A DNA stretch of 64,000 nt, from contig NZ_WEGI01000006.1 of assembly GCF_009604425.1 (NCBI RefSeq), positions 434,001-498,000 on the forward strand, given 5' to 3'. Made by a program: the position numbers and the translations under genes. The notes beneath the pieces are model-generated. The model ran no database searches, was not told the DNA's origin, and saw only the letters and a list, made by a program, of their open reading frames with translations. Source of the stretch: Nocardia aurantia. Its GTDB lineage: Bacteria; Actinomycetota; Actinomycetes; Mycobacteriales; Mycobacteriaceae. Of this stretch, positions 39,374 to 48,336 are shown one piece after another (positions within the stretch are counted from its first letter, which is position 1; every line of letters starts with the position of its first letter).

Positions 39374-41796
39374 CAGTTGCCCTTCCGGGTCTTGCGCAAC
39401 GACGGGAGGGTGCGCGGCAGTGACCGGTGCGCGCCCCTGGCGGCGGATACCGCTTCCACGAAGGCCGTCCACTGCGGCTGATGCGCCCGATCGATGTACC
39501 GGACGGCCTCCAGCGCGCGTTTCTTGTTGCTGCTCTTGCGAATCCACTCGGCGAACGCGTCTTCCACCGTATTCCGCATCCAGGCCTGCAACTCCGGCGT
39601 CGAGCAGATGTTCAGCAGCTGGTGCGCGAAGTCCGGCAGATCACGCTGCAGGCGGGTGATCGTGCTGTGCCCGAACTGATCCCGCAGATGGTAGGACCGG
39701 GTGACGCCCAGATAGTGGTCCACCCCGGCCAGATCACGTTGCACCAGCAGGAAATCCGCGATCGTCGCGGCGTAGTAGGTCTCGAACCGGGCGTCGACGG
39801 TGATCAGCTGATCGAGGACCGGATTCGGGACCTCGGTCCGGCGGGCGTACAGCGCGTTCAGGAGCTGGTGCGCCCGGCCGAATTCCGCGCACAGGTCGGC
39901 GAGTACCCCCGGCGCCGCGGGCAACCGGCCGATGCGATCGAGCAGCGTCCGGCCGCCTCGGTAGAGTTCCAGGTCGATCGCCGCCGCGACGAGATCGACG
40001 AACGCGGGATCGCGCAGCGCGGCGGCGTCCGTGTCCACCCACACGCCGAGCAGATCCGGGTCGGCCGGCCGGCCGGCGTCGAAGAACAACGTCCAGTCCG
40101 GCGCCGGGGCGGCACGTACGTACTGCCGCAACACCTCCGGGCGCTCGGGCGGCGCCGCCGTGGCCACGGCGGCCGCCGCGAGCGCCCCCGCCACGATCGG
40201 GGACCGATGACCGGTGGTGCTCGCCCGCAACCAATCCCATCGCCCGGAGCGCATCGCGAATCGGACCGATTCGTCGCGGTCCCGGATCCGCGCCTCCAGG
40301 GCCGGCCAGAGCAGCGCCTCGATCTCGGGGTAGAACGCGGTACGCGCACCGTCGGACACCGCGTCCGGATGCCCGGCCCAATGGTTCGCCAGCCGCTCCC
40401 CCGGCCCGCGCACCGCCTCCCAGCGCAGCCCCAGGCCCAGTCCCGCGATGATCGTGAACAACGCGGCGAGCGACGAATCTTGCGCCGCGGCAAGCGTTTC
40501 CGACAGCAGCCGCACGGCCTGCCGCTGCGCCTCCCCGGTGGTCCAGCGGGCCCGGCCGGTCTCGCCGCCGTCGAGCCGGCGGGCCGCCTCCGCCCAGCGC
40601 ACCCCGTAGCTGTCCGGATACAGCCGGGCGCCTTCCAGCAGCGCCAGGGTCAGCATCTCGGCCGCGTCGTGATGACCGTTGCGGCGCAACGTGAGTGCCG
40701 CGTGGTGCAGTGCGCCGGGATCGTCCGTGGCCGCCGGTCGGATGGTCAGCACGGCCTCGGCCAAGGCGTCGCCGTAGTCCTCCATATCGTCCGGTTCGTG
40801 CTCGGAGACCGCGGCCAGTGCCTCGGCGACGGGCCCGGCGCCGGTCTCGGAACCCGCGTCGCGCCGCAGGCAGACGATCCCCGCCATCGTGGTCGCGGCG
40901 GCCGGGGAGGCGAGGTGCGGCTGCCAGCGCCGTCCCAGTTCGATCGCCTCCAGCGCGTCGAAGGCGTCGTACTCGAGGAACCACCGGGAGTAGGTGAGCG
41001 CGGATTCCGACGGCGTGATGGCCGAGGTGCCGAAGGTATTCAGGTCGATGCCGTTGAGGGCCGGTGGCAGTGTCTCGACCACCGGGGCCGACCGGGTCAG
41101 CGCGGGATCGAACACCGCGATCGAAAGGTCGTCCGCGAGCGGCGTTTCGGTGAAGATGCGGAACGACAGGCCGAGCACGTCGGCCGGTTCGAGGAACAGG
41201 CCGCCCAGGGCGATCCACCGGATCGCCAGGTCCGCGTCGCCGGCGGCGACGACGATCTTCTTCCGCTGTTCCCCGGCCGCCTCCTCGAAGGCGGTCAGCA
41301 GCTTCGGCAGAAACCGCTCGATGCCGGGCTGGGCCTTGGCCATCGCGTGCAGGGCGCCGGGCTGGAACGCCTCGGCGACGTGCAGGGGTGCGGCGACCGG
41401 AGCCAGCCGGACGGATTCGGACGGCTCGGTGAGCCACGCGCCGGACCGGAACAGCTGCGCGGGCCGGGACGGCCGGATGTCCTCGGGATCGCCGGTCACC
41501 AGGCAGTGGGTGAGCTGATTGCCCTCCCGGCCGCGGCTGTCCCGGCCGACGTAGCGGCCCACGCCGAGGTAATAGTGGTCGCGGACACGGTGATACGAGA
41601 ACGACAGCGGGTGCTCGTTTACCGGGGTGTCCGCGGCCATCAGCTTCTGACTGGGCCGGTAGAGCAGGTGGGCGACGATGGCCTGCTCCATTTCCGGTGT
41701 GGCGTCCGGACTCTCGGCCTGGAACTGCATACCCTCCCGGCCGTGCACCGACCGATCGGGCCGGCACTCGGTATAGAGCAGTGAGCTGAACGCCAT
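39373..41796 (-). CDS. GTPase-associated protein 1-like protein
   Basis: The protein of about 807 residues starts LLYTECRPDRSVHGREGMQFQAESP, which matches the N-terminal module of GTPase-associated protein 1 (GAP1) families. A helical middle and C-terminal region of roughly 550 residues follows with no catalytic motif. Such proteins occur only beside the two GTPases and are thought to be their regulators or adaptors. ATG 41796 has GGGG eight bases upstream; GTG 41802 overlaps the previous stop. Both ends are translationally coupled, so stoichiometric expression with the GTPases is likely. Confidence 0.75.
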   Translation of the reverse strand: MAFSSLLYTECRPDRSVHGREGMQFQAESPDATPEMEQAIVAHLLYRPSQKLMAADTPVNEHPLSFSYHRVRDHYYLGVGRYVGRDSRGREGNQLTHCLVTGDPEDIRPSRPAQLFRSGAWLTEPSESVRLAPVAAPLHVAEAFQPGALHAMAKAQPGIERFLPKLLTAFEEAAGEQRKKIVVAAGDADLAIRWIALGGLFLEPADVLGLSFRIFTETPLADDLSIAVFDPALTRSAPVVETLPPALNGIDLNTFGTSAITPSESALTYSRWFLEYDAFDALEAIELGRRWQPHLASPAAATTMAGIVCLRRDAGSETGAGPVAEALAAVSEHEPDDMEDYGDALAEAVLTIRPAATDDPGALHHAALTLRRNGHHDAAEMLTLALLEGARLYPDSYGVRWAEAARRLDGGETGRARWTTGEAQRQAVRLLSETLAAAQDSSLAALFTIIAGLGLGLRWEAVRGPGERLANHWAGHPDAVSDGARTAFYPEIEALLWPALEARIRDRDESVRFAMRSGRWDWLRASTTGHRSPIVAGALAAAAVATAAPPERPEVLRQYVRAAPAPDWTLFFDAGRPADPDLLGVWVDTDAAALRDPAFVDLVAAAIDLELYRGGRTLLDRIGRLPAAPGVLADLCAEFGRAHQLLNALYARRTEVPNPVLDQLITVDARFETYYAATIADFLLVQRDLAGVDHYLGVTRSYHLRDQFGHSTITRLQRDLPDFAHQLLNICSTPELQAWMRNTVEDAFAEWIRKSSNKKRALEAVRYIDRAHQPQWTAFVEAVSAARGAHRSLPRTLPSLRKTRKGN

Positions 41797-41798
41797 GA

Positions 41799-43001
41799 TC
41801 ACTGCCCCTTACCGGAGGCGACGATGCCCCGATTCGCCATGAGCCACAACAACGGTTCGCTCACCCGATGCGGGCGTACCCCGCGCACGTCGGTCTGCCC
41901 GGACCGGTAATCGGGTTCGGCGCCCAGCGCCGACACCGCGAACAACCGGAAGGTGCGGTAGTTCAGCTCGAGGTGCCGCAGCACATCGTCGCCACCCCAT
42001 TGGTCGATGAGCCCGGCGACATGCTGATGGATGTCCAGGGAGTCGCCCTCGTCGAAGTGCGGGGTCACCGGCGAGGGCCGGCGGATCGGGCTGTCGGGCG
42101 GGATCTGATCGTAGAAGGCGTCGATCTTGGTGATCGCGACCGCGAGCGGCCGGGTGATCTTCCGGTCGTGCCGGACCCCGTCGGCCGTCCGCAGCATCTC
42201 GGTCACGTTGGACAGCACCTGCACCGGATGATCGGGGTCGTAGCGGTCGGCGACGCCCCGGGTCGAGGCGCGTTTGACGTTGCCCGCGATCTGGAACGGG
42301 TCGAGCACCACGATCAGGCCGTCGGCGGCCGCGAGGTACTGCTGATCCGTTGCCGCGCTGGTGGTTTCCAGATCCTCGCCCGCGGTGTCGTAGAACGACA
42401 GCGCCGTCGAGGCCACCCGCCGCACGCCGAGCCCGTTGCGGCGTTCCTGCTGCCAGTCGATCACCACCGGCGTCCGGGGCTGATCCGAGGTCGCCTGAGC
42501 GGTCAATCCGGGCAACCGGCCCTCGTCCATGCCCTGCCGCCAGGCCCGGACCTGGTTGATCATCGGGGATTCCCCGACGAAGAAGGTGGCCGCCCCGAAC
42601 CTGCGCCGGGTCGGCTCCTGCAACTCGCTGACCAGCACCGTGAGATAGACGGTCTTGCCGGCCGAGCGGGTGCCGACCATGCCGAACAACGGGCTGCCCG
42701 AACCGAACGCCGACGGCAGCACCGATCGGCACGCGGGGCACACCCGGGTCCCGGCCACGCCCGCGCATTCCGGGCAGCGCGCCCGCTGCCCAGAGCGGAA
42801 CAGCTTGTGCGGCGACGCGAACGAGCGATACACCGGCGTCGCGTCGCGCAACTGGCGGACCCGTTCCGGATCGGGCGCCGGCTTGCAGGCGTCCTTGCCG
42901 GGCGCGGGCCGCCCGCTGCAGCGGAACATGATGCTGTTCAACGAGATCCGGTGATAGCAGTAGGGACAGGCGGCTTTCCCGGTGATCGACTGGAGGACCA
43001 T
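41799..43001 (-). CDS. Cytosolic zinc-ribbon GTPase (DO-GTPase1-like)
   Basis: From ATG 43001 the 400-residue protein opens with zinc-ribbon cysteines (C12, C15, C28, C39; then C76, C79, C88, C91). The GTPase domain has the P-loop GTRSAGKT (110-117), DTAGED (205-210) and TKID (291-294). It has no membrane segments, so it is the soluble counterpart of the membrane GTPase downstream. Its start overlaps the stop of the 908-residue gene as TGATG and its stop overlaps the GAP1 start region. The pair of GTPases may form a heterodimeric switch. Confidence 0.82.
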   Translation of the reverse strand: MVLQSITGKAACPYCYHRISLNSIMFRCSGRPAPGKDACKPAPDPERVRQLRDATPVYRSFASPHKLFRSGQRARCPECAGVAGTRVCPACRSVLPSAFGSGSPLFGMVGTRSAGKTVYLTVLVSELQEPTRRRFGAATFFVGESPMINQVRAWRQGMDEGRLPGLTAQATSDQPRTPVVIDWQQERRNGLGVRRVASTALSFYDTAGEDLETTSAATDQQYLAAADGLIVVLDPFQIAGNVKRASTRGVADRYDPDHPVQVLSNVTEMLRTADGVRHDRKITRPLAVAITKIDAFYDQIPPDSPIRRPSPVTPHFDEGDSLDIHQHVAGLIDQWGGDDVLRHLELNYRTFRLFAVSALGAEPDYRSGQTDVRGVRPHRVSEPLLWLMANRGIVASGKGQ

Positions 43002-45727
43002 CAGCGACCTTTCAGAGTGTCGGACGGTGGGTCGGTGAGGGTGAGGATGTCCGGCGCCTCCGCGAAACACCGCACCCAGTAGGGTTTCGGCAGTTTCGGG
43101 ATCGGCACCGGCACGACTTGCGGCCCGTCGGCGGGGATGTCGAGCAGAACACGGTGCACCACCTGGCTTTCCACGCAGCGCTGCGGGAGGTAGGGCCCGC
43201 TCTGGGCGAGCACCACCACGACCGCGCCGGAGGTCGGGGCGTCGGCGCTGAATTCGATCTGCAGCGGCCCGCGGCCGAACAGTTTGGCGGGCCACACCAT
43301 TCGATATCTGGCGCTGAGCATCGCGCCGGGCAGCTCGAGCACCACCTCGGGCGACGACCAACTGCCCTCGGCGGATTCGAGCAGGCTCGACAGCCGGATC
43401 CGGGTCGCGCCGGCGCCGACATCGATGCGCAGGCCGCCGGTGCGGACGTACTCCGGCCGGCTCGTCCGCGCGGTGCCGCGCTGCGCGCCGGTGGTCCAGA
43501 CCGCCTCGACCCGGTAGTCGTCGCGCGGCCAGCGCCAGCTGAGCACCGCCTGATCGCCGAACCGCTCGACCCGGGCCTCGGCGACCGGTTCGCAGATCGC
43601 CAGGGACGCCGCGCGTCCCACGATCGCGGCGGACTGGTCCGGGGTGACCGCGAGATAGTGCGCCAGACCGGTGGGCACGGTGGCGGTGAGCCGCACCGAA
43701 TCTCCGGTGCGGTGCAGGACGCCGGGCAGCCGCGCGCCCTCGGCGGCGGTCAGCGCGGCCGGATCGACGGTCGTGCCGCAGGCCCAGGCCGGCCGATTCG
43801 GGAAGCGCCAGATCTCGATGTCGGTGCCGGGCGGCGCTTTCCATTCGGCGACGACCTCGGCGCGGGTGTCCAGGACCCGGGTGGACCGCACCGTCAGTTC
43901 GGTGATCGGGCCGGCCTTGCGCCGCGGGATCGCGCGTACCCGCACCGGCGCGGCGGACAGCGCCTCGCCCCGCGCCCCGACGTATTCGGCGGTGAGGTCG
44001 AAGACGTAGGTCTCCGAGGTTCGAAGTCCCTCGGCGCGTATCGAATTCGACGAGCCGGGCGACAGGGTGCGCCGGGTGCCGTCGGGATCGGTCCGGGTCA
44101 CCGTGGTCCGCACGGCCGCCACCGGCGCGACCCACTGCACGCCGACGCTGGTCGGCTCGGTGGTCACCACCACGCCGTGAACCGGTGGCAGCAGCACGAT
44201 CTCGGCGACGGTGACCGGTGAGGCATCGCCGCCGCGGCGGGCGGCCACCGCGTACCAGAGCCGCTCGGCCACCGGGGCGCCGGTGTCCGTCGCCTCGGTG
44301 GAATCGGTGGCCGCGACCGTCACGCCGTCGCGGATGTCGCGCGGCGCCGAACCGGCCTTGCGGATCACCTCGTAGGTCGTGTTGTCGTCCGCGCCCGGAC
44401 TTTTCGGCCAGAACAGGCGGACGCCGGCGACCGGCGTCTCCGGCGGCAGGACCGCGGTGGCGCCCAGCGAGGCCGGCGGCGCGGGCGGCAGCGCGGCGAC
44501 CAGCCGGGCCAGCACCTCGTCGTCCACCGCGGAACTGGCTGCCCGGCTGAGCAATTCGGCGGCCTCGGTGATCCGGTTCTCCTTCAGCGCCCGTTCGCCG
44601 TCCGCGCGGAGTGCGGTGACCTGTGCCTCGGTGCGCGACAAGGTGTTCAGGGCCGTGGTCATGACCTCGGAATTGGCGTGCGCGTCCTGATTGGACAGCG
44701 CGGTGTACAGCGCCCGCGCTCCGCGCAACTTCCCCTCGGTGACCAGTTCGATCACGCGCTCCGGAGTGTCGCGGCTGGTCCGGGTCGCCGCCGAGTCGAC
44801 GCAGTGCAGCACGATCCGCGCGGCGTCGACGCGATCGAGGCCCTTGTCCGCCAGCGCCTGCACAGCCAGCGCGACGATACCGCCCTGCAACACCTCTCGC
44901 GCGAGTTCGAGCAGTTGCACCAGCGCCAGTTGCGCCGGATCGATGCCCTTGGCGAGGGCGTCGCGCAGGGCGTGCAGCAACTTCTTGACCGGTTCGATCT
45001 CGCTGCCGGGACGCTTGTCGCAGGCGTCCAGGGACTTCCGGATCGCGGCGGAATCCGGCGGCGGCGTTCCCGCGCAGGCGAATCCGCCGATCAATCGGAA
45101 GTCCGAGGGCGGGGACTCGAAGAAGACCGCGTCCAGGACCGTCCGCAGATTCACCGTGGAACCCCATTCCCGGCGAATGGTGGGCGGCATGTGCAGATCC
45201 GGCTCGGCGAATTCGTCGACGAGACGCAGCGAGGAGGATCGGACGCACGAGATCAGGTCGTCGTCGGTCGCCCCGGCCAGCAGGCCGTCGGTGGTGGCGG
45301 CGGCCTTCACCTGAGCGAGCGTGACGACGCCGAAATCGCGGTACTGGTTCTCCAGCATCGTGGCGACACCGGCCAGCGCGGATTCGGCTCGCCGCGCCCG
45401 CTGTTCCCGCCACCGCCGCCAGAAGTCCGCGGTGGTCAGATCGCTGTGCCTGCCGGTGAGCGCACCGTCGAGATCGCCGCAGAATTTGGCGACATCCTTG
45501 AACGCGCCGCGCTGCATGTTGGCGTTCCAGTGCAGCCGCACTTCCCGGATCCGCGCCGCGATCTGCGTATCGTTCATCGCCGGATCCACCGCGTAGACGA
45601 AGGCGAGGTCGAGTTTGGCGGGGAATTCGGCGCCGTTGTTCAATTCTGCGACGCCGTTGGTGAGATCGGTGAGGTGCATCTTGCGCAGCGGGACGAGAAC
45701 TTCCGTCTTGTAGGTCGAGGCATCCAC
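43001..45727 (-). CDS. Large helical-FN3 protein of the GTPase/Hsp70 locus
   Basis: The 908-residue protein has an all-helical first half (about 1-430) without known motifs. The second half contains at least two fibronectin type III-like beta domains (TYEVIRKAG...ERLWYAVAARRGG; SVGVQWVAPVAAVRTTVTRTDPDG), and perhaps four. There is no signal peptide or membrane segment, so it is probably cytoplasmic. FN3 repeats inside bacteria are rare outside conflict or surface systems. It may be the target-recognition component, with GTPases and Hsp70 as the relay. The stop overlaps the next start (TGATG). The helical half is not a family I recognise. Confidence 0.75.
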   Translation of the reverse strand: MDASTYKTEVLVPLRKMHLTDLTNGVAELNNGAEFPAKLDLAFVYAVDPAMNDTQIAARIREVRLHWNANMQRGAFKDVAKFCGDLDGALTGRHSDLTTADFWRRWREQRARRAESALAGVATMLENQYRDFGVVTLAQVKAAATTDGLLAGATDDDLISCVRSSSLRLVDEFAEPDLHMPPTIRREWGSTVNLRTVLDAVFFESPPSDFRLIGGFACAGTPPPDSAAIRKSLDACDKRPGSEIEPVKKLLHALRDALAKGIDPAQLALVQLLELAREVLQGGIVALAVQALADKGLDRVDAARIVLHCVDSAATRTSRDTPERVIELVTEGKLRGARALYTALSNQDAHANSEVMTTALNTLSRTEAQVTALRADGERALKENRITEAAELLSRAASSAVDDEVLARLVAALPPAPPASLGATAVLPPETPVAGVRLFWPKSPGADDNTTYEVIRKAGSAPRDIRDGVTVAATDSTEATDTGAPVAERLWYAVAARRGGDASPVTVAEIVLLPPVHGVVVTTEPTSVGVQWVAPVAAVRTTVTRTDPDGTRRTLSPGSSNSIRAEGLRTSETYVFDLTAEYVGARGEALSAAPVRVRAIPRRKAGPITELTVRSTRVLDTRAEVVAEWKAPPGTDIEIWRFPNRPAWACGTTVDPAALTAAEGARLPGVLHRTGDSVRLTATVPTGLAHYLAVTPDQSAAIVGRAASLAICEPVAEARVERFGDQAVLSWRWPRDDYRVEAVWTTGAQRGTARTSRPEYVRTGGLRIDVGAGATRIRLSSLLESAEGSWSSPEVVLELPGAMLSARYRMVWPAKLFGRGPLQIEFSADAPTSGAVVVVLAQSGPYLPQRCVESQVVHRVLLDIPADGPQVVPVPIPKLPKPYWVRCFAEAPDILTLTDPPSDTLKGR

Positions 45728-45731
45728 CGAA

Positions 45732-47339
45732 CTACGACTCCAGCACCAGTTCCCGGACCATCTGCTTGGCCGCGGCGACGTCCTCGGCCTGCAGGACGGA
45801 CACGCTGACGGTCAAGGCCAGCCGCTTACCCGAACTCGGCTCCTCGGCCTCGATTCCGGCCAGGCCCTCGGGGTCGATCGCGATGGTGATATTGATCGGC
45901 GAATCGGCCGGCAGCGGCGGCAGATCGCCGATCACCGCGCCCCCGTCGGGCGTGATCTCCCGATTGTCGACCGGCCGCCGGGATTCCACCTCCCCGCCCT
46001 GTTCGAAGATGCGCAGATGCACCTCGGTCTGATTCGCGGCGAAGGTGTAGGCGGTGATGGTTTCGCGCAACGGCAATTCGTCGTTCTTGTGTGCGAGGAA
46101 TCCGATATATGCCTCGGGCTCCGGGCCGCTGGTGTCGACGAACTGGATTCCGAGACCCTTGGGCAGCACATTCGTGACCCGGCGGGCCGGGGCCTCGGCG
46201 GCGCGGCCGTTCGCGCCCGGAAGTTCGTACCGCGCAGCGGCTTTCGCGCCGCGCCCCTCGATCTCTGCGCGTTCGGCCGCCGACATCGCGGCGTAGATCG
46301 CGGCGCCCTTCGCCACCGACAGATTCGGATCGGACAGCCGCGGTTCCCAGCCGTAGTGTTCCCGCAGCATCGCGGTCACCGCCGGCATCTGGGACGAGCC
46401 GCCGACGAGCAGCACCTCGTCTATCGTCAGGTCGGGATCCTTCTCGCGGCCGGCGGCGAGCGTGCGGTCGACGATGTCCTTCGTCTGCTGGAGCAGCCCG
46501 CTGGTGACCTCCTCGAATTCCGCCCGGGTGATATCGATCTTGGCGCGATCATTCCCGTGCTTCAGCGAGAGGGTCGTCCGTTCCTTCTTCGACAGCGAGA
46601 TCTTGATCCGCTCGATCTCGGCATAGAGATGCTGCGAGAAGTACTCGTCGATCATCGGATCGTCGTCCGCGCCGGTCTCGGCCATGAACCTGTCGTTGAC
46701 GTGACTCACCAGCCGGTCGTCCCAGTGCGCGCCGCCGAGGGTGCGATTCCCGTCGATCGCCACCACCTCCAGCGCGTCCGGCGAGATTCGCAGAATCGTG
46801 GTGTCGAAGGTGCCGCCGCCGAGGTCGTAGATCAGCACCGTTTTCCGCTCGTCCCGCAATTTCACGCCGTAGGCCAGCGCTGCGGCGACGGGTTCGGTGA
46901 CGATGCCGACCACCTCGAGTCCGGCGATCTCGCCGGCCTGTTTGGTCGCCTCCCGCTCACGGATACCGAAATACGCCGGCACGGTGATCACCACGCGCTC
47001 CACCTTTATCCCGGTGCCGTCCTCGGCGTACGCGGCGAGCGACCGCAGGATCAGCGCCGACACGGATTCCGGGGTATGCGTCCGGCCGTCGAATTCGAGC
47101 GGGTGGATCTCGCCCATGTACGCCTTGATCAGCGTCACCACGCGGTCGGCCGACACCTTCGCGGTGTTCTTCGCCTCCTGCCCGACCACGAAGCTGCCGG
47201 ATTCCGGTTCGAAGAACACCGCGGACGGTGTGGTGGGCAGGCCGTCGGGGTTGTTGACGACGACCGGCTGCCCGAAGTCGTCGAGATGGGCGATCGCGGA
47301 GAAGGTGGTACCGAGATCGATACCGAAGATGTCAGTCAC
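45732..47339 (-). CDS. Hsp70/DnaK-like ATPase 2
   Basis: From GTG 47339 the 535-residue Hsp70 shows FGIDLGTTFSAIAHL, TVPAYFGIRERE, TEPVAAALAYG, LIYDLGGGTFDTTIL and VLLVGGSSQMP. After the nucleotide-binding domain comes a beta substrate-binding domain and a short end without the full helical lid. It follows a GrpE gene, so nucleotide exchange is provided locally. It is paralogous to the Hsp70 at 35896. TTG 47372 is an alternative start. Confidence 0.9.
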   Translation of the reverse strand: MTDIFGIDLGTTFSAIAHLDDFGQPVVVNNPDGLPTTPSAVFFEPESGSFVVGQEAKNTAKVSADRVVTLIKAYMGEIHPLEFDGRTHTPESVSALILRSLAAYAEDGTGIKVERVVITVPAYFGIREREATKQAGEIAGLEVVGIVTEPVAAALAYGVKLRDERKTVLIYDLGGGTFDTTILRISPDALEVVAIDGNRTLGGAHWDDRLVSHVNDRFMAETGADDDPMIDEYFSQHLYAEIERIKISLSKKERTTLSLKHGNDRAKIDITRAEFEEVTSGLLQQTKDIVDRTLAAGREKDPDLTIDEVLLVGGSSQMPAVTAMLREHYGWEPRLSDPNLSVAKGAAIYAAMSAAERAEIEGRGAKAAARYELPGANGRAAEAPARRVTNVLPKGLGIQFVDTSGPEPEAYIGFLAHKNDELPLRETITAYTFAANQTEVHLRIFEQGGEVESRRPVDNREITPDGGAVIGDLPPLPADSPINITIAIDPEGLAGIEAEEPSSGKRLALTVSVSVLQAEDVAAAKQMVRELVLES

Positions 47340-47385
47340 GAAAGTTCCGATCGTTGGTGCAGGATGCGGCAAGAATTCGAAAAGC

Positions 47386-47958
47386 TCAGGGCGCGAGGTA
47401 TTTCCAGACCGAAACCTTCGCGTGGATCACCGGCTTCTCGGACGCGATGTTCCGGAAACCCTGGTGGTACACGGCACTCACCCGGTCGTGCCGCGCCTCG
47501 ACATCGGTGGTCACCGTGCCGCACGGCTGGTGCAGCCGCCGGTCGAACGGGTCGCCGATCTCGGTCCCGATCGGCACGGCGCCCAGGCCCTCCAGGATGT
47601 CCTCGATCCGGCCGGAGACGGTGTGGAAATCCTCGGCGAACGCCAGAGTCGGTTCGGTGTCGGCGATTTCGCGGACGTGCTGCGCGTGGCGATGGCATTC
47701 GCCGTGCAATTCGGCGAGGGCCTTGATCACCGGGCGCAGACTCGCCCGGAGCAGGTCCCCCTCGAGCGCCGCCACCCGCTCGTGCATTCTCTTGTTGACG
47801 GCTTCCAGATCCTCCGAGCGATCGGCGAGCCGGCGGATCTCACCGGTGAGCTCCTGCAGAATCCGATCGGACTCGGAAATCATTCCGACGCCGAGGATTT
47901 CGTCGACCGGTGTGGCCTCGTAGCTCGCCGATCCGGCCTCGCGGTAATCGTTCACCAT
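47386..47958 (-). CDS. GrpE-like nucleotide exchange factor
   Basis: The 190-residue protein has a coiled-coil N-terminal half (about 35-95, LQELTGEIRRLADRSEDLEAVNKRMHERVAALEGDLLRASLRP) and a C-terminal beta element with GTEIGDPFDRRLHQPCGTV, the GrpE signature. It would accelerate ADP release from the adjacent Hsp70. No DnaJ gene is in the window, so J-domain function must come from elsewhere or not be needed. Confidence 0.85.
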   Translation of the reverse strand: MVNDYREAGSASYEATPVDEILGVGMISESDRILQELTGEIRRLADRSEDLEAVNKRMHERVAALEGDLLRASLRPVIKALAELHGECHRHAQHVREIADTEPTLAFAEDFHTVSGRIEDILEGLGAVPIGTEIGDPFDRRLHQPCGTVTTDVEARHDRVSAVYHQGFRNIASEKPVIHAKVSVWKYLAP

Positions 47959-47994
47959 TGTCTCCGTTCGTTGTCCGGTCCGCTCGGATGCGGA

Positions 47995-48336
47995 TCAGAA
48001 CCAGCGCTGCCGGATGTCCCGGGCGCAGACGCGCGCCACGGCGACCGTCACGACCATCAGGACGAGGAAGATCGCGGCCCGGATCAGGTCGCCGTCCTGG
48101 TCGGCGCCGCCGGTGTAGGCGGACTGGCCGTAGACGAAGTACCCGGTGTCGGACAGCGACAGGATCGCCAGGGATACCCAGGCCCATCCGCGCCGGGGAT
48201 GCGCCTGCGCCTGATTGATGCTCACGGTCTGGGTGCCGTTGTTGTTGGTGAAGACGTTGCTGCGGTTCTTCGCCTTGTTGACCTGCCGGTTCGGCGGCAC
48301 CGGCGGCTGATGGGGTCCGCCCGGCTGCGCCATCAC
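47995..48336 (-). CDS. Small two-pass membrane protein with amyloid-like N-terminal motif
   Basis: The 113-residue protein has a Pro-rich N-terminus, a motif at residues 18-42 containing TNNNGTQTVSIN, and two hydrophobic segments (about 50-68 and 85-105). The motif aligns residue for residue with the C-terminus of the TIR protein encoded immediately upstream (TNNGGTQNISIG). The start overlaps the TIR stop (GTGA at GTG 48336, or TGATG at ATG 48333). I infer that it anchors or senses at the membrane and recruits the TIR protein by motif-motif assembly. Confidence 0.75.
   Translation of the reverse strand: MMAQPGGPHQPPVPPNRQVNKAKNRSNVFTNNNGTQTVSINQAQAHPRRGWAWVSLAILSLSDTGYFVYGQSAYTGGADQDGDLIRAAIFLVLMVVTVAVARVCARDIRQRWF

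Noticed and set aside
37523..41784. Very long plus-strand frames opposite the GTPase and GAP1 genes
   Set aside because: Products are Arg/Gly/Gln-rich with no domains, while the minus strand encodes intact P-loops and zinc ribbons with coupled starts.
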